From: Acidimicrobiia bacterium
GTDB lineage: Bacteria > Actinomycetota > Acidimicrobiia > Acidimicrobiales > Acidimicrobilacustridaceae
Assembly: GCA_016462055.1 (NCBI GenBank)
Contig: JAEMTX010000093.1
Location: forward strand, 1 to 7,339
Length of the DNA: 7,339 nt
Direction of reading: 5' to 3'
How positions within the stretch are numbered: position 1 is the first letter of the stretch; every line of letters begins with the position of its first letter. Made by a program: the position numbers and the translations under genes. Shown one piece after another: positions 1 through 4,899 of the stretch. The notes beneath the pieces were generated by a model. That model was not told the DNA's origin. It ran no database searches and worked only from the letters and a program-made list of their open reading frames with translations.

Positions 1-451
1 CAGCCTCCTCAACGGAATGCGCGGCAACAAGGTTGGCGAAATGCGTTTCGAGGGCGAAACCGTTCCTCCTCGTTCAGCAAGCGAATACTTCGCTCAGAGC
101 TGTTTCGTAGGAATCAGTCAGCCAACTCCTGCTGACATTTCTGCTGGCATGGACATCTTGGGCATCGACAAGATGATGTGGGGCAACGACTACCCGCACG
201 AAGAGGGCACGCATCCGTTTACGCGTGAACATCTCCGTCAGGTTCTCGGACACCTTGAACCCACGCAGATTCAGCAGATTCTTGCTGGCAACGCTGCGGA
301 GTTCTACAACTTCGACCTCAAGGCCTTGCAGCCATTTGCTGACAAGTACGGCCCCACCGTCGGCGAGATTGCTGTGCCGCTCACCTCGCTTCCCTCGGGA
401 GCGAACCAGGCACTCGAGCGTTCAGCCGCTCAGCTTTCCAAGGCGGGCTGA
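1..451 (+). CDS. Amidohydrolase-2 family metal-dependent hydrolase, C-terminal part
   Basis: Partial gene entering from the left edge; the frame is open from base 2 and ends at TGA 449-451, giving 149 visible residues. It carries the C-terminal signature of TIM-barrel amidohydrolases of the amidohydrolase-2 type (COG2159-like): MMWGNDYPHEEG, whose Asp corresponds to the conserved metal/catalytic Asp near the end of the barrel, then the helix pattern ending LAGNAAEFYNFD, typical of the family's 'GNAxxxYxFD' close. A tail of about 45 residues follows that motif and looks poorly conserved. Family members hydrolyse or decarboxylate diverse cyclic or carboxylated compounds in the cytoplasm, and the substrate cannot be told here. 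The metal-binding HxH motif near the N-terminus lies outside the window. The next gene is convergent, so this one probably ends its transcription unit at the hairpin 34 bases downstream. Confidence 0.85.
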   Translation, partial: SLLNGMRGNKVGEMRFEGETVPPRSASEYFAQSCFVGISQPTPADISAGMDILGIDKMMWGNDYPHEEGTHPFTREHLRQVLGHLEPTQIQQILAGNAAEFYNFDLKALQPFADKYGPTVGEIAVPLTSLPSGANQALERSAAQLSKAG

Positions 452-484
452 GTTCAGCCTGAGTTCACAACTGTTTGCACGCGA

Positions 485-512
485 AAAGGCCCCGGATCGC
501 TCCGGGGCCTTT
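485..512. terminator. Strong bidirectional intrinsic terminator
   Basis: A perfect 12-bp inverted repeat, AAAGGCCCCGGA (485-496) and TCCGGGGCCTTT (501-512), encloses the 4-base loop TCGC. On the + strand it is followed by TTTATCGTTTT; on the - strand the stem ends in TTTT. It sits between the convergent amidohydrolase and DoxX-like genes and most likely ends transcription from both sides. Confidence 0.93.
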
Positions 513-573
513 ATCGTTTTCCGATCACGCTCATGAAAGGCGCGTGTCGAGAGTTCATCTGCTCGCTGATTTG

Positions 574-593
574 TTACGAAAAAAGATTCGTAA
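574..593. repeat. Inverted repeat over the DoxX-like stop codon
   Basis: Arms TTACGAA (574-580) and TTCGTAA (587-593) are perfect 7-bp complements around a 6-base loop. The - strand stop codon TAA forms the end of one arm. The stem is A/T-rich and has no U-tract after it on the - strand, so it is not a standard terminator. It could be a 3'-end stabilising hairpin or chance. Confidence 0.4.
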
Positions 594-924
594 TGAGTGT
601 GAGAGCGCTCAGGATGAACAACGCCGCGGCGGGCAATGTCTCGGCGCCCGAGTCTCCGAGTTTGGCGTGGGCCCGAATGGCCAGAATGAAATAGACAACG
701 AGTCCCAGTGCGGCAAGGACGCCAACAGGTCCGACGGCAAGACCCACAAGGAGGCCAAGGGCTCCAAGTGCTTTCGTGGTTCCGAGCGTCCGAACGAAAT
801 TTGGACGTCGGCCCAATTTTCCAACGAGTTCGATGACCGATTGAGGCATCGTGAAGTCGTAGGCGGCGCTCCCAAGCATGACGAGGGCGGTGACGACCGA
901 GAAGAAAGTTGCTGCTCCACTCAT
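574..924 (-). CDS. DoxX-like small integral membrane protein
   Basis: This is a 116-residue hydrophobic protein with about four predicted membrane helices (roughly residues 5-22, 48-65, 67-84 and 97-114). The pattern matches DoxX-like (DoxX_2) proteins: a first helix, a short polar segment with LGRRP, a KALGALGLL helix, then the loop AHAKLGDSG (84-92), which resembles the family's H-x-R-x-GD loop. The biochemical role of this subfamily is unknown, although some DoxX relatives act in membrane redox chemistry. The reading frame extends upstream to 1029, but the extra 35 residues are polar, not family-like, and would run into the divergent gene, so ATG at 924 was chosen. No Shine-Dalgarno sequence precedes this ATG; a TAGCGT hexamer 8 bases upstream suggests a leaderless mRNA. 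The stop codon lies inside a small hairpin (574-593). Confidence 0.8.
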   Translation of the reverse strand: MSGAATFFSVVTALVMLGSAAYDFTMPQSVIELVGKLGRRPNFVRTLGTTKALGALGLLVGLAVGPVGVLAALGLVVYFILAIRAHAKLGDSGAETLPAAALFILSALTLITNLFS

Positions 925-932
925 GTTGGACA

Positions 933-938
933 ACGCTA
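933..938 (-). promoter_or_regulatory. Putative -10 element for leaderless DoxX-like mRNA
   Basis: On the - strand TAGCGT (fits TANNNT) ends 8 bases before the ATG at 924. That places transcription start within one or two bases of the start codon, as in actinobacterial leaderless genes. No convincing -35 box is seen, and no Shine-Dalgarno sequence competes with this reading. Confidence 0.4.
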
Positions 939-997
939 TTGCTCGGCAACCTTCGGCCGAGGGATACCGCAACCTCCCGGCAACGCCTTGGGGCAGA

Positions 998-1003
998 TAG
1001 CGT
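998..1003 (+). promoter_or_regulatory. Putative -10 element for leaderless F420-reductase mRNA
   Basis: TAGCGT lies 7 bases before ATG 1011, the spacing expected for a leaderless transcript, and there is no Shine-Dalgarno sequence before that ATG. The same hexamer, extended to ATAGCGTT, occurs at the opposite side of the divergent spacer in front of the DoxX-like gene. Confidence 0.4.
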
Positions 1004-1010
1004 TTGCACC

Positions 1011-1436
1011 ATGAGCGAGTATGAACCAAGCCCTTGGGAACCCATTGCCGACCACGTTGAGCGCTATCTCTCTACCAACGGGGAGGACGGATTCCTCTGG
1101 GAAGGCGCCGAAACCATTGTGCTGACCACGACCGGTGCGAAATCGGGCAAGCTGCGTCGCACCCCACTGATTCGAGTCACTGATGGCGAGCGGTATTTCT
1201 GTGTCGCCTCTATGGGTGGTGCGCCGAATAATCCGCAGTGGTTCCACAACATGGTGGCCAACCCAGACGTGACCGTTCAGGATCGAGCCGATGTCCACCA
1301 GCTCACCGCTCGCGTTGCGACGCCTGACGAAAAGGCGAAGTACTGGTCGATCGCAACTGCCGCCTGGCCTGCCTACGACGCGTATCAAGCATCCACCGAA
1401 CGCGATATCCCACTCGTTATCTGCGAGAAGGCATAG
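1011..1436 (+). CDS. F420-dependent Ddn-family nitroreductase/quinone reductase
   Basis: A protein of 141 residues, the usual size for the deazaflavin (F420)-dependent nitroreductase family named after mycobacterial Ddn. Diagnostic features are the motif TTTGAKSGKLRRTPL (residues 39-53), where the GxxSGxxRxTPL loop binds the F420 phosphates; the strand YFCVASMGGAPNNPQWFHN (62-80); NPDVTVQ (84-90); and the tail AYQASTERDIPLVICE (124-139). These enzymes use reduced cofactor F420 to reduce quinones or other unsaturated substrates, in the cytoplasm or at the membrane face. The native substrate of this copy is unknown. ATG 1011 was chosen because homology begins just after it and the earlier in-frame ATG at 909 would overlap the divergent gene. 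A DUF2752 gene follows after 13 bases, so the two are probably co-transcribed. Confidence 0.9.
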   Translation: MSEYEPSPWEPIADHVERYLSTNGEDGFLWEGAETIVLTTTGAKSGKLRRTPLIRVTDGERYFCVASMGGAPNNPQWFHNMVANPDVTVQDRADVHQLTARVATPDEKAKYWSIATAAWPAYDAYQASTERDIPLVICEKA

Positions 1437-1449
1437 GTCGGAGTTTCTG

Positions 1450-1896
1450 ATGACAGCGGAGCACCAACACTCTGCTGACCATGTTCATGATGTCGGGTGC
1501 GAAGCAAAGCGTTCCCGATTGACGGCGTCGTTTGCGATGCCGTTGCGACCGCTGCGTTGGCTCGTCGTTGGTTGCTTGGGCCTTGCTGTGGTCGGAATGG
1601 CTCTACCGTTCTCGCCCATTCCACCGTGTCCGATGTTAACGATTACGGGTGTTCCTTGTCCGCTGTGCGGGATGACCCGATCAGCTCGTTCGCTTTTGCA
1701 TCTTGACCTCTCGGCGTCGTTGCGGTTCCAGCCTTTCGGGCTTGCTGCGTTCTCGTGCGGAGTGATCATCCTCGCTCTTTGGGTGATCCCGAGAACTCGC
1801 GCAGTTTCTGTCGTTCGAATACCCGTTGCGGTAGTTATTGCGGTAGTCGCCGTTTCGTGGATCTGGAATATTGCGTTCAACCCGACATTCGCGTGA
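1450..1896 (+). CDS. DUF2752 domain membrane protein
   Basis: A 148-residue protein with a hydrophilic N-terminus of about 33 residues, then three hydrophobic segments (roughly 35-54, 96-114 and 124-141). Between the first two lies the DUF2752 signature: a first Cys (C60), then PCPLCGMTRSARSLLHLDL (69-87) with the C70-x2-C73-GMTR core, and the F-Q-P-F-G-L continuation. The function of DUF2752 is not established. The conserved Cys pair at the membrane edge suggests a redox or metal-related role, which is inference. The N-terminus has four His residues (5, 7, 11 and 13), an unusual metal-ligand-like cluster. GGAG at 1440-1443 stands 6 bases before ATG 1450 and fixes the start; the frame runs further upstream only as overlap with the previous gene. 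It is probably in an operon with the F420-dependent reductase. Confidence 0.87.
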   Translation: MTAEHQHSADHVHDVGCEAKRSRLTASFAMPLRPLRWLVVGCLGLAVVGMALPFSPIPPCPMLTITGVPCPLCGMTRSARSLLHLDLSASLRFQPFGLAAFSCGVIILALWVIPRTRAVSVVRIPVAVVIAVVAVSWIWNIAFNPTFA

Positions 1897-1919
1897 TTTG
1901 AGTTAGCAGTGGAAAACGA

Positions 1920-1947
1920 CAAACGCCCCGGCGAACCGGGGCGTTTG
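1920..1947. terminator. Bidirectional intrinsic terminator
   Basis: The 12-bp stem CAAACGCCCCGG (1920-1931) pairs with CCGGGGCGTTTG (1936-1947) around the tetraloop CGAA. On the - strand the downstream tail is TCGTTTTCC; on the + strand the stem itself ends in GTTTG. It separates the DUF2752 and DUF4234 genes, which converge here, and resembles the other terminator at 485-512 in design. Confidence 0.9.
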
Positions 1948-1966
1948 CGAAACAAAGGATTGCGTA

Positions 1967-2326
1967 TCAGGCAGCGACAGCGCCCTGTGCCTCCCACAGT
2001 TCATTGGCGGCGTTCTGAACCTGAACGATCCAGATGAAAACTCCCAGAATGGGAAGCAGAATCCAGAGACCGTGGATGGCGTTGACGCGCTCGGGCATAC
2101 CGGCACGCTTGCGGCTCTCGCCAACCTGCCACGGAATAAGGAAGATGGCAACGATGCCACAGACGATCGTGATCAACAGGCCGACGATGCCGCTCACGCC
2201 TTCCTTGTCGAATTCGTTCGTTTCCTTGAACATTTCGTAATGCCAGTAGATGCCATAAATGCCAAGAGTGACAATGGTCAATAAAATGACAACGATTGGA
2301 TTGCGGATTTTTCCAACAGGACGCAT
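1967..2326 (-). CDS. DUF4234 domain membrane protein
   Basis: A 119-residue protein with the features of DUF4234: an N-terminal K-I-R-N-P (6-10), a first hydrophobic helix with LLTIVTLGIYGIYWHYEMFKE (15-35), a second helix (about 46-66) and a third (about 85-105) that leads into VQVQNAANELWEA (101-113). The RNP...TLGIYxxYW and QNxxNxxW patterns are characteristic of the family, whose function is unknown. It is an integral inner-membrane protein of about three helices. The ATG at 2326 is preceded by a very G-rich ribosome binding site. It lies 96 bases downstream of the VOC gene on the same strand, so it could be read from either the VOC promoter or its own. Confidence 0.88.
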   Translation of the reverse strand: MRPVGKIRNPIVVILLTIVTLGIYGIYWHYEMFKETNEFDKEGVSGIVGLLITIVCGIVAIFLIPWQVGESRKRAGMPERVNAIHGLWILLPILGVFIWIVQVQNAANELWEAQGAVAA

Positions 2327-2331
2327 TGGAT

Positions 2332-2339
2332 CCCCCCCC
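2332..2339 (-). promoter_or_regulatory. Oligo-G ribosome binding site of the DUF4234 gene
   Basis: Eight consecutive C on the + strand give a G8 run on the - strand, placed 5 bases before the ATG at 2326. It is the only Shine-Dalgarno-like sequence for this gene and decides the start. A homopolymer of this length is prone to slippage, which would alter spacing and possibly translation rate. Confidence 0.6.
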
Positions 2340-2399
2340 TTTGGGTTAGTGGACGCACCGAAGATGCTCCTGCGATCACTCTAGAGGTTTTGGATCAGC

Positions 2400-2417
2400 T
2401 GAGACGGGAATGTCTCA
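2400..2417. repeat. Short inverted repeat downstream of VOC gene
   Basis: TGAGAC (2400-2405) and GTCTCA (2412-2417) are perfect 6-bp arms with a 6-base loop, starting 5 bases past the VOC stop codon. No T-run follows on the - strand, so it is at best a weak or processing hairpin between the VOC and DUF4234 genes. Confidence 0.3.
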
Positions 2418-2422
2418 AACGT

Positions 2423-2863
2423 TCATTCTCCGGCCTTCATGAGTTCAACCCGAACGCCATCGGGATCAGCGATGAAGACGAGTTCGACCGATTCTGCGCC
2501 CTCACCCATCTTGGTACGTGTCTTTTCGATGACCGTTCCGCCACACTCGACAAGGCGAGCAATCTCGGCATCCATGTCGTCGACGTAAACCGCGAAGTGG
2601 GTGAAGCCCACCTGGTTGCGTGACATCGATGGGGAGCCATGGGTTCCGGGTGTGCGGTAGTAGAGGAGCTCGAATTCGAATCCGTCGCGCTTAATGAAAT
2701 GAGCGGTGAAGTCGACCTCGCCGCCAACCTCAAGTGAATCGGACCATTCGCCGCCAACGGGCGGGACCATCGTGGTCTCGAAACCCATCCCGTCGCACCA
2801 GAATCGAAGTGACTTCTCGAGATCGGTAACGCAGATGCCAACGTGGTGCGGGTAAATAGCCAT
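2423..2863 (-). CDS. VOC (glyoxalase/dioxygenase-fold) metalloprotein
   Basis: A protein of 146 residues built as two vicinal-oxygen-chelate beta-alpha-beta-beta-beta units. The first starts HHVGICVTDLEKSLRFW (6-22), the second VGFTHFAVYVDDMD (85-98). The predicted metal ligands of a glyoxalase I-like site are all present: H7, E65 (in ELLYY), H89 and E140 (in GVRVEL), and the ending IADPDGVRVELM is typical. Such proteins bind a divalent metal and act as lyases, isomerases, epimerases or extradiol dioxygenases; which one applies here is not visible. ATG 2863 has an AGGGGGA ribosome site 4 bases upstream. The frame extends to 3061, but that part is not VOC-like and crosses into the divergent P450 gene. 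Its divergence from the P450-SDR operon suggests a role on the same compound, as an inference. Confidence 0.9.
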   Translation of the reverse strand: MAIYPHHVGICVTDLEKSLRFWCDGMGFETTMVPPVGGEWSDSLEVGGEVDFTAHFIKRDGFEFELLYYRTPGTHGSPSMSRNQVGFTHFAVYVDDMDAEIARLVECGGTVIEKTRTKMGEGAESVELVFIADPDGVRVELMKAGE

Positions 2864-2882
2864 AGGTCCCCCTGTAACAAAA

Positions 2883-2893
2883 CACCATTGGTG
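2883..2893. promoter_or_regulatory. Palindromic candidate operator between VOC and P450 genes
   Basis: CACCATTGGTG is a perfect palindrome of 5-bp arms around one base, in the 121-base spacer between the divergent VOC and P450-A start codons. On the - strand it lies just downstream of a TACACT hexamer (2911-2906), a possible -10 box of the VOC gene, so a bound repressor would block initiation. No copy was seen elsewhere in the window. It is short enough to arise by chance, and no regulator gene is present in the window. Confidence 0.3.
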
Positions 2894-2905
2894 GCGTCTT
2901 TTTGC

Positions 2906-2911
2906 AGTGTA
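2906..2911 (-). promoter_or_regulatory. Possible -10 box of the VOC gene
   Basis: On the - strand TACACT matches the TATAAT consensus at four of six positions, including the key TA and final T, and lies about 42 bases before the start codon. No good -35 hexamer is found at 16-18 bases, so support is limited. Confidence 0.25.
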
Positions 2912-2973
2912 GGACGTTGGGTGATCTTGATGCCGAGCGACTTTAAGCCTCGAAGCGGCTAGGTTTCGAAGTT

Positions 2974-2979
2974 GGGGGG
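2974..2979 (+). promoter_or_regulatory. G-rich ribosome binding site of P450-A
   Basis: GGGGGG is followed by TGG, 5 bases before ATG 2985 and 8 before ATG 2988. The spacing argues for one of these two ATGs as start, against the GTG at 2979, which would overlap the G-run itself. Confidence 0.6.
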
Positions 2980-2984
2980 TGGTC

Positions 2985-4151
2985 ATGATGTTTGACCCGT
3001 TGTCCGCTGCATTCGATGATCCTGGATTCGCTGACTTGCGACAACAGTGTCCTGTTTCCAAGACCGAAATGGGGGCGTGGTATTTCGCGCGTTATGACGA
3101 CACAGTCGACGGAGCAAAGAGCGTCGACCGGTTTATTGCAAGCTTCCGCGAACCGGGTGTCGTGGTTGCTCCTGAAGAGCAACTCATCAACGAGATCCCT
3201 GAACCGCGTCATGGCCAGATTCGCCGAATTATCAACTCAGCAATTGCCGCTCATCGCATCGGCCGCGTCGAACCGTTTTGCCTCGAACTTTGTCATTCGC
3301 TCCTCGATGGCATTCTCCACGCGGAGGGGCCGGTGGATTTAGTTTCGGATTACGTCATGCCGGTTCCGAACAACGTCATCGCCCATCTTCTGGGAGCGCC
3401 CCCCGAAGATTTCTGGCAGTGGGCAAACTGGTCCGACGAAGTTGTGCAGGGCACGTACCCAACAAAGAATCGGAATGAACGGGGCGAAGGGCTTGCCGGT
3501 GCTCATCCAGAGTTTGTGGCCTATGTCGACGGATTGATTGCCGACCGACGCCGTGAGCCCACCGACGACTTCATAACCCGGCTCATCAACACTGAAGTAG
3601 ATGGGCGCAAACTCACCGAGATCGAAGCCAGAACGCAACTCGTTTTCCTTTTTGTCTCTGGAAATGAAACCACCCGTCATCTCATAGGAAATCTCTTGTG
3701 GCGCGTCTCGACGGACCCCGAGTTATTTGCCACGTTGCAGAATGACCGCTCGCTCATCCCGTTGGCGGTCGAAGAGTGTTTGCGTCTTGATCCTCCTGTG
3801 AAGTTTCTGATGCGCAATTGCATGATCAATACCACTGTCGCTGATGTCGAAATTCCTGCGGGAGCAAAAGTTGCGTTCGGTATTGGTTCGGGGAACCGCG
3901 ACGACAACAAGTTCGACGATGGGAATAGTTTCCGTCTTGATCGCTCTGACCCGAGATCGCACCTTTCCTTCGGCGGCGGACCCCATGTGTGTCCGGGAGC
4001 AATGCTCGCAAGACTCGAAGCCCGAGTGGCGCTCGATGTGTTTCTCGATCGCGTGAAGGAAGTTGCACTGGTCGACGGCGAGTTCAGAGGCGTTGAGGTG
4101 TTCTGGGCGCACGGTCCGGCGACGCTTCTGGCAAACATCGCTGGGAACTAG
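2985..4151 (+). CDS. Cytochrome P450 (P450-A), first gene of the operon
   Basis: A soluble bacterial P450 of 388 residues, close to the usual ~400, with no membrane anchor. Landmarks: the C-helix region EPRHGQIRR (73-81), which keeps the His and Arg that hold the heme propionates although the usual DPPxHTRLR wording is lost; I-helix VSGNETT (224-230) with the acid-Thr pair E228-T229 but Ser in place of the common Ala; K-helix E264-x-x-R267; and the heme-binding loop FGGGPHVCPGAMLARLE (329-345) with axial ligand C336. It would hydroxylate a hydrophobic compound using O2 and two electrons from a ferredoxin or similar donor, none of which is encoded here. The start is ATG 2985 or 2988, both behind the G-rich ribosome site; GTG 2979 is less likely. 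The SDR gene starts 31 bases after its stop. Subfamily and substrate are not recognised. Confidence 0.93.
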   Translation: MMFDPLSAAFDDPGFADLRQQCPVSKTEMGAWYFARYDDTVDGAKSVDRFIASFREPGVVVAPEEQLINEIPEPRHGQIRRIINSAIAAHRIGRVEPFCLELCHSLLDGILHAEGPVDLVSDYVMPVPNNVIAHLLGAPPEDFWQWANWSDEVVQGTYPTKNRNERGEGLAGAHPEFVAYVDGLIADRRREPTDDFITRLINTEVDGRKLTEIEARTQLVFLFVSGNETTRHLIGNLLWRVSTDPELFATLQNDRSLIPLAVEECLRLDPPVKFLMRNCMINTTVADVEIPAGAKVAFGIGSGNRDDNKFDDGNSFRLDRSDPRSHLSFGGGPHVCPGAMLARLEARVALDVFLDRVKEVALVDGEFRGVEVFWAHGPATLLANIAGN

Positions 4152-4171
4152 CGTCAGTGGCTTCACGGAAC

Positions 4172-4180
4172 GAGGGGGAG
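4172..4180 (+). promoter_or_regulatory. Strong ribosome binding site of the SDR gene
   Basis: GAGGGGGAG ends 2 bases before ATG 4183, with its central G-run 4 bases away. This selects ATG 4183 over upstream in-frame starts that lie inside P450-A. Confidence 0.65.
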
Positions 4181-4182
4181 TC

Positions 4183-4890
4183 ATGGCAGGTCGGCTTGAG
4201 GGGAAAGTTGTCATCATCACTGGTGCTGCTCGTGGGCAGGGCCAGGCCGAGGCTGAACGATTCGCCGCCGAAGGCGCCCATGTGATTGCTGGCGATGTGC
4301 TTGACCACGAGGGAATCCACCTCGACGTGACCTCGCCCGACAGTTGGGCTTTGGCGGTGGCCGGGGCATTGAAAGACCATGGCCGCATTGATGTCCTGCT
4401 TAATAACGCCGGCATCCGCGCTGTCGGCCCGGTTCATGAAATGCCGATCACCGACTTCCAGCACGTGATGGACGTCAACTTGATTGGTCCACTTCTTGGA
4501 ATTCAAGCAGTCGTGCCTCATATGCCTAGCGGAAGTTCCATCATCAACGTCTCTTCGCTGAACGGACTCGCTGCGAACATCAACACCTCTGCTTATACGA
4601 CCTCAAAGTTCGCGTTGCGGGGTTTAACGAAAGCGGCCGCTCTCGACCTTGGACCTCTTGGCATTCGAGTGAACGCGATTCTCCCCGGAGTTATCCGTAC
4701 GCCAATGATCTCCTACATCGTCGACGACCACGAAGAACGACTGGCTGCCGGTCTTCCACTCGGTCGTATTGGAGAGCCGATGGACATCGCGGCGGCTGCG
4801 TTGTTTCTCGCAAGTGATGAGTCAGCGTGGATCAGCGGCCTCGACCTGACGGTCGACGGTGGCCAGATGGCAAGCACGCCAAAGCTCTAA
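4183..4890 (+). CDS. SDR oxidoreductase, 3-alpha/20-beta-hydroxysteroid dehydrogenase-like
   Basis: A classical short-chain dehydrogenase of 235 residues. The Rossmann nucleotide loop TGAARGQG is at 13-20, and D38 after the second strand indicates NAD(H) preference. NNAG is at 74-77, with catalytic N99, S125, Y138 and K142 (YxxxK) and the PGVIRTPM loop at 168-175. The N-terminal wording RLEGKVVIITGAARGQG and the GLTKAAALDLGPLGIRVN stretch recall mycobacterial Rv2002-type hydroxysteroid dehydrogenases (from memory, not a search). Only about 9 residues separate D38 from the HLDVT strand, so most of one Rossmann helix is missing compared with typical ~250-260-residue members. It most likely interconverts an alcohol and a ketone made or exposed by the neighbouring P450s. 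The gene lies between two P450 genes: 31 bases after P450-A and 9 before P450-B. Confidence 0.93.
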   Translation: MAGRLEGKVVIITGAARGQGQAEAERFAAEGAHVIAGDVLDHEGIHLDVTSPDSWALAVAGALKDHGRIDVLLNNAGIRAVGPVHEMPITDFQHVMDVNLIGPLLGIQAVVPHMPSGSSIINVSSLNGLAANINTSAYTTSKFALRGLTKAAALDLGPLGIRVNAILPGVIRTPMISYIVDDHEERLAAGLPLGRIGEPMDIAAAALFLASDESAWISGLDLTVDGGQMASTPKL

Positions 4891-4899
4891 GAGCGAGAC

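Noticed and set aside
422..1045. Open frame of 207 codons on the - strand covering the terminator and the DoxX-like gene
   Set aside because: It crosses a strong terminator hairpin, is Arg/Ser/His-rich low-quality sequence, and overlaps the DoxX-like gene in another frame.
2034..2284. Two + strand open frames of about 70 codons opposite the DUF4234 gene
   Set aside because: The - strand frame has the full DUF4234 pattern; the + strand frames are its complements.
2917..2946. TTGGGT and CTTTAA as a P450-A promoter
   Set aside because: Both hexamers match the consensus poorly, and no pair at 16-18 bases was convincing.
3723..4415. Long open frame of 230 codons on the - strand opposite P450-A and the SDR
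   Set aside because: It lies antisense to two genes with clear P450 and SDR motifs, has no recognisable domain or ribosome site, and is a typical shadow frame.
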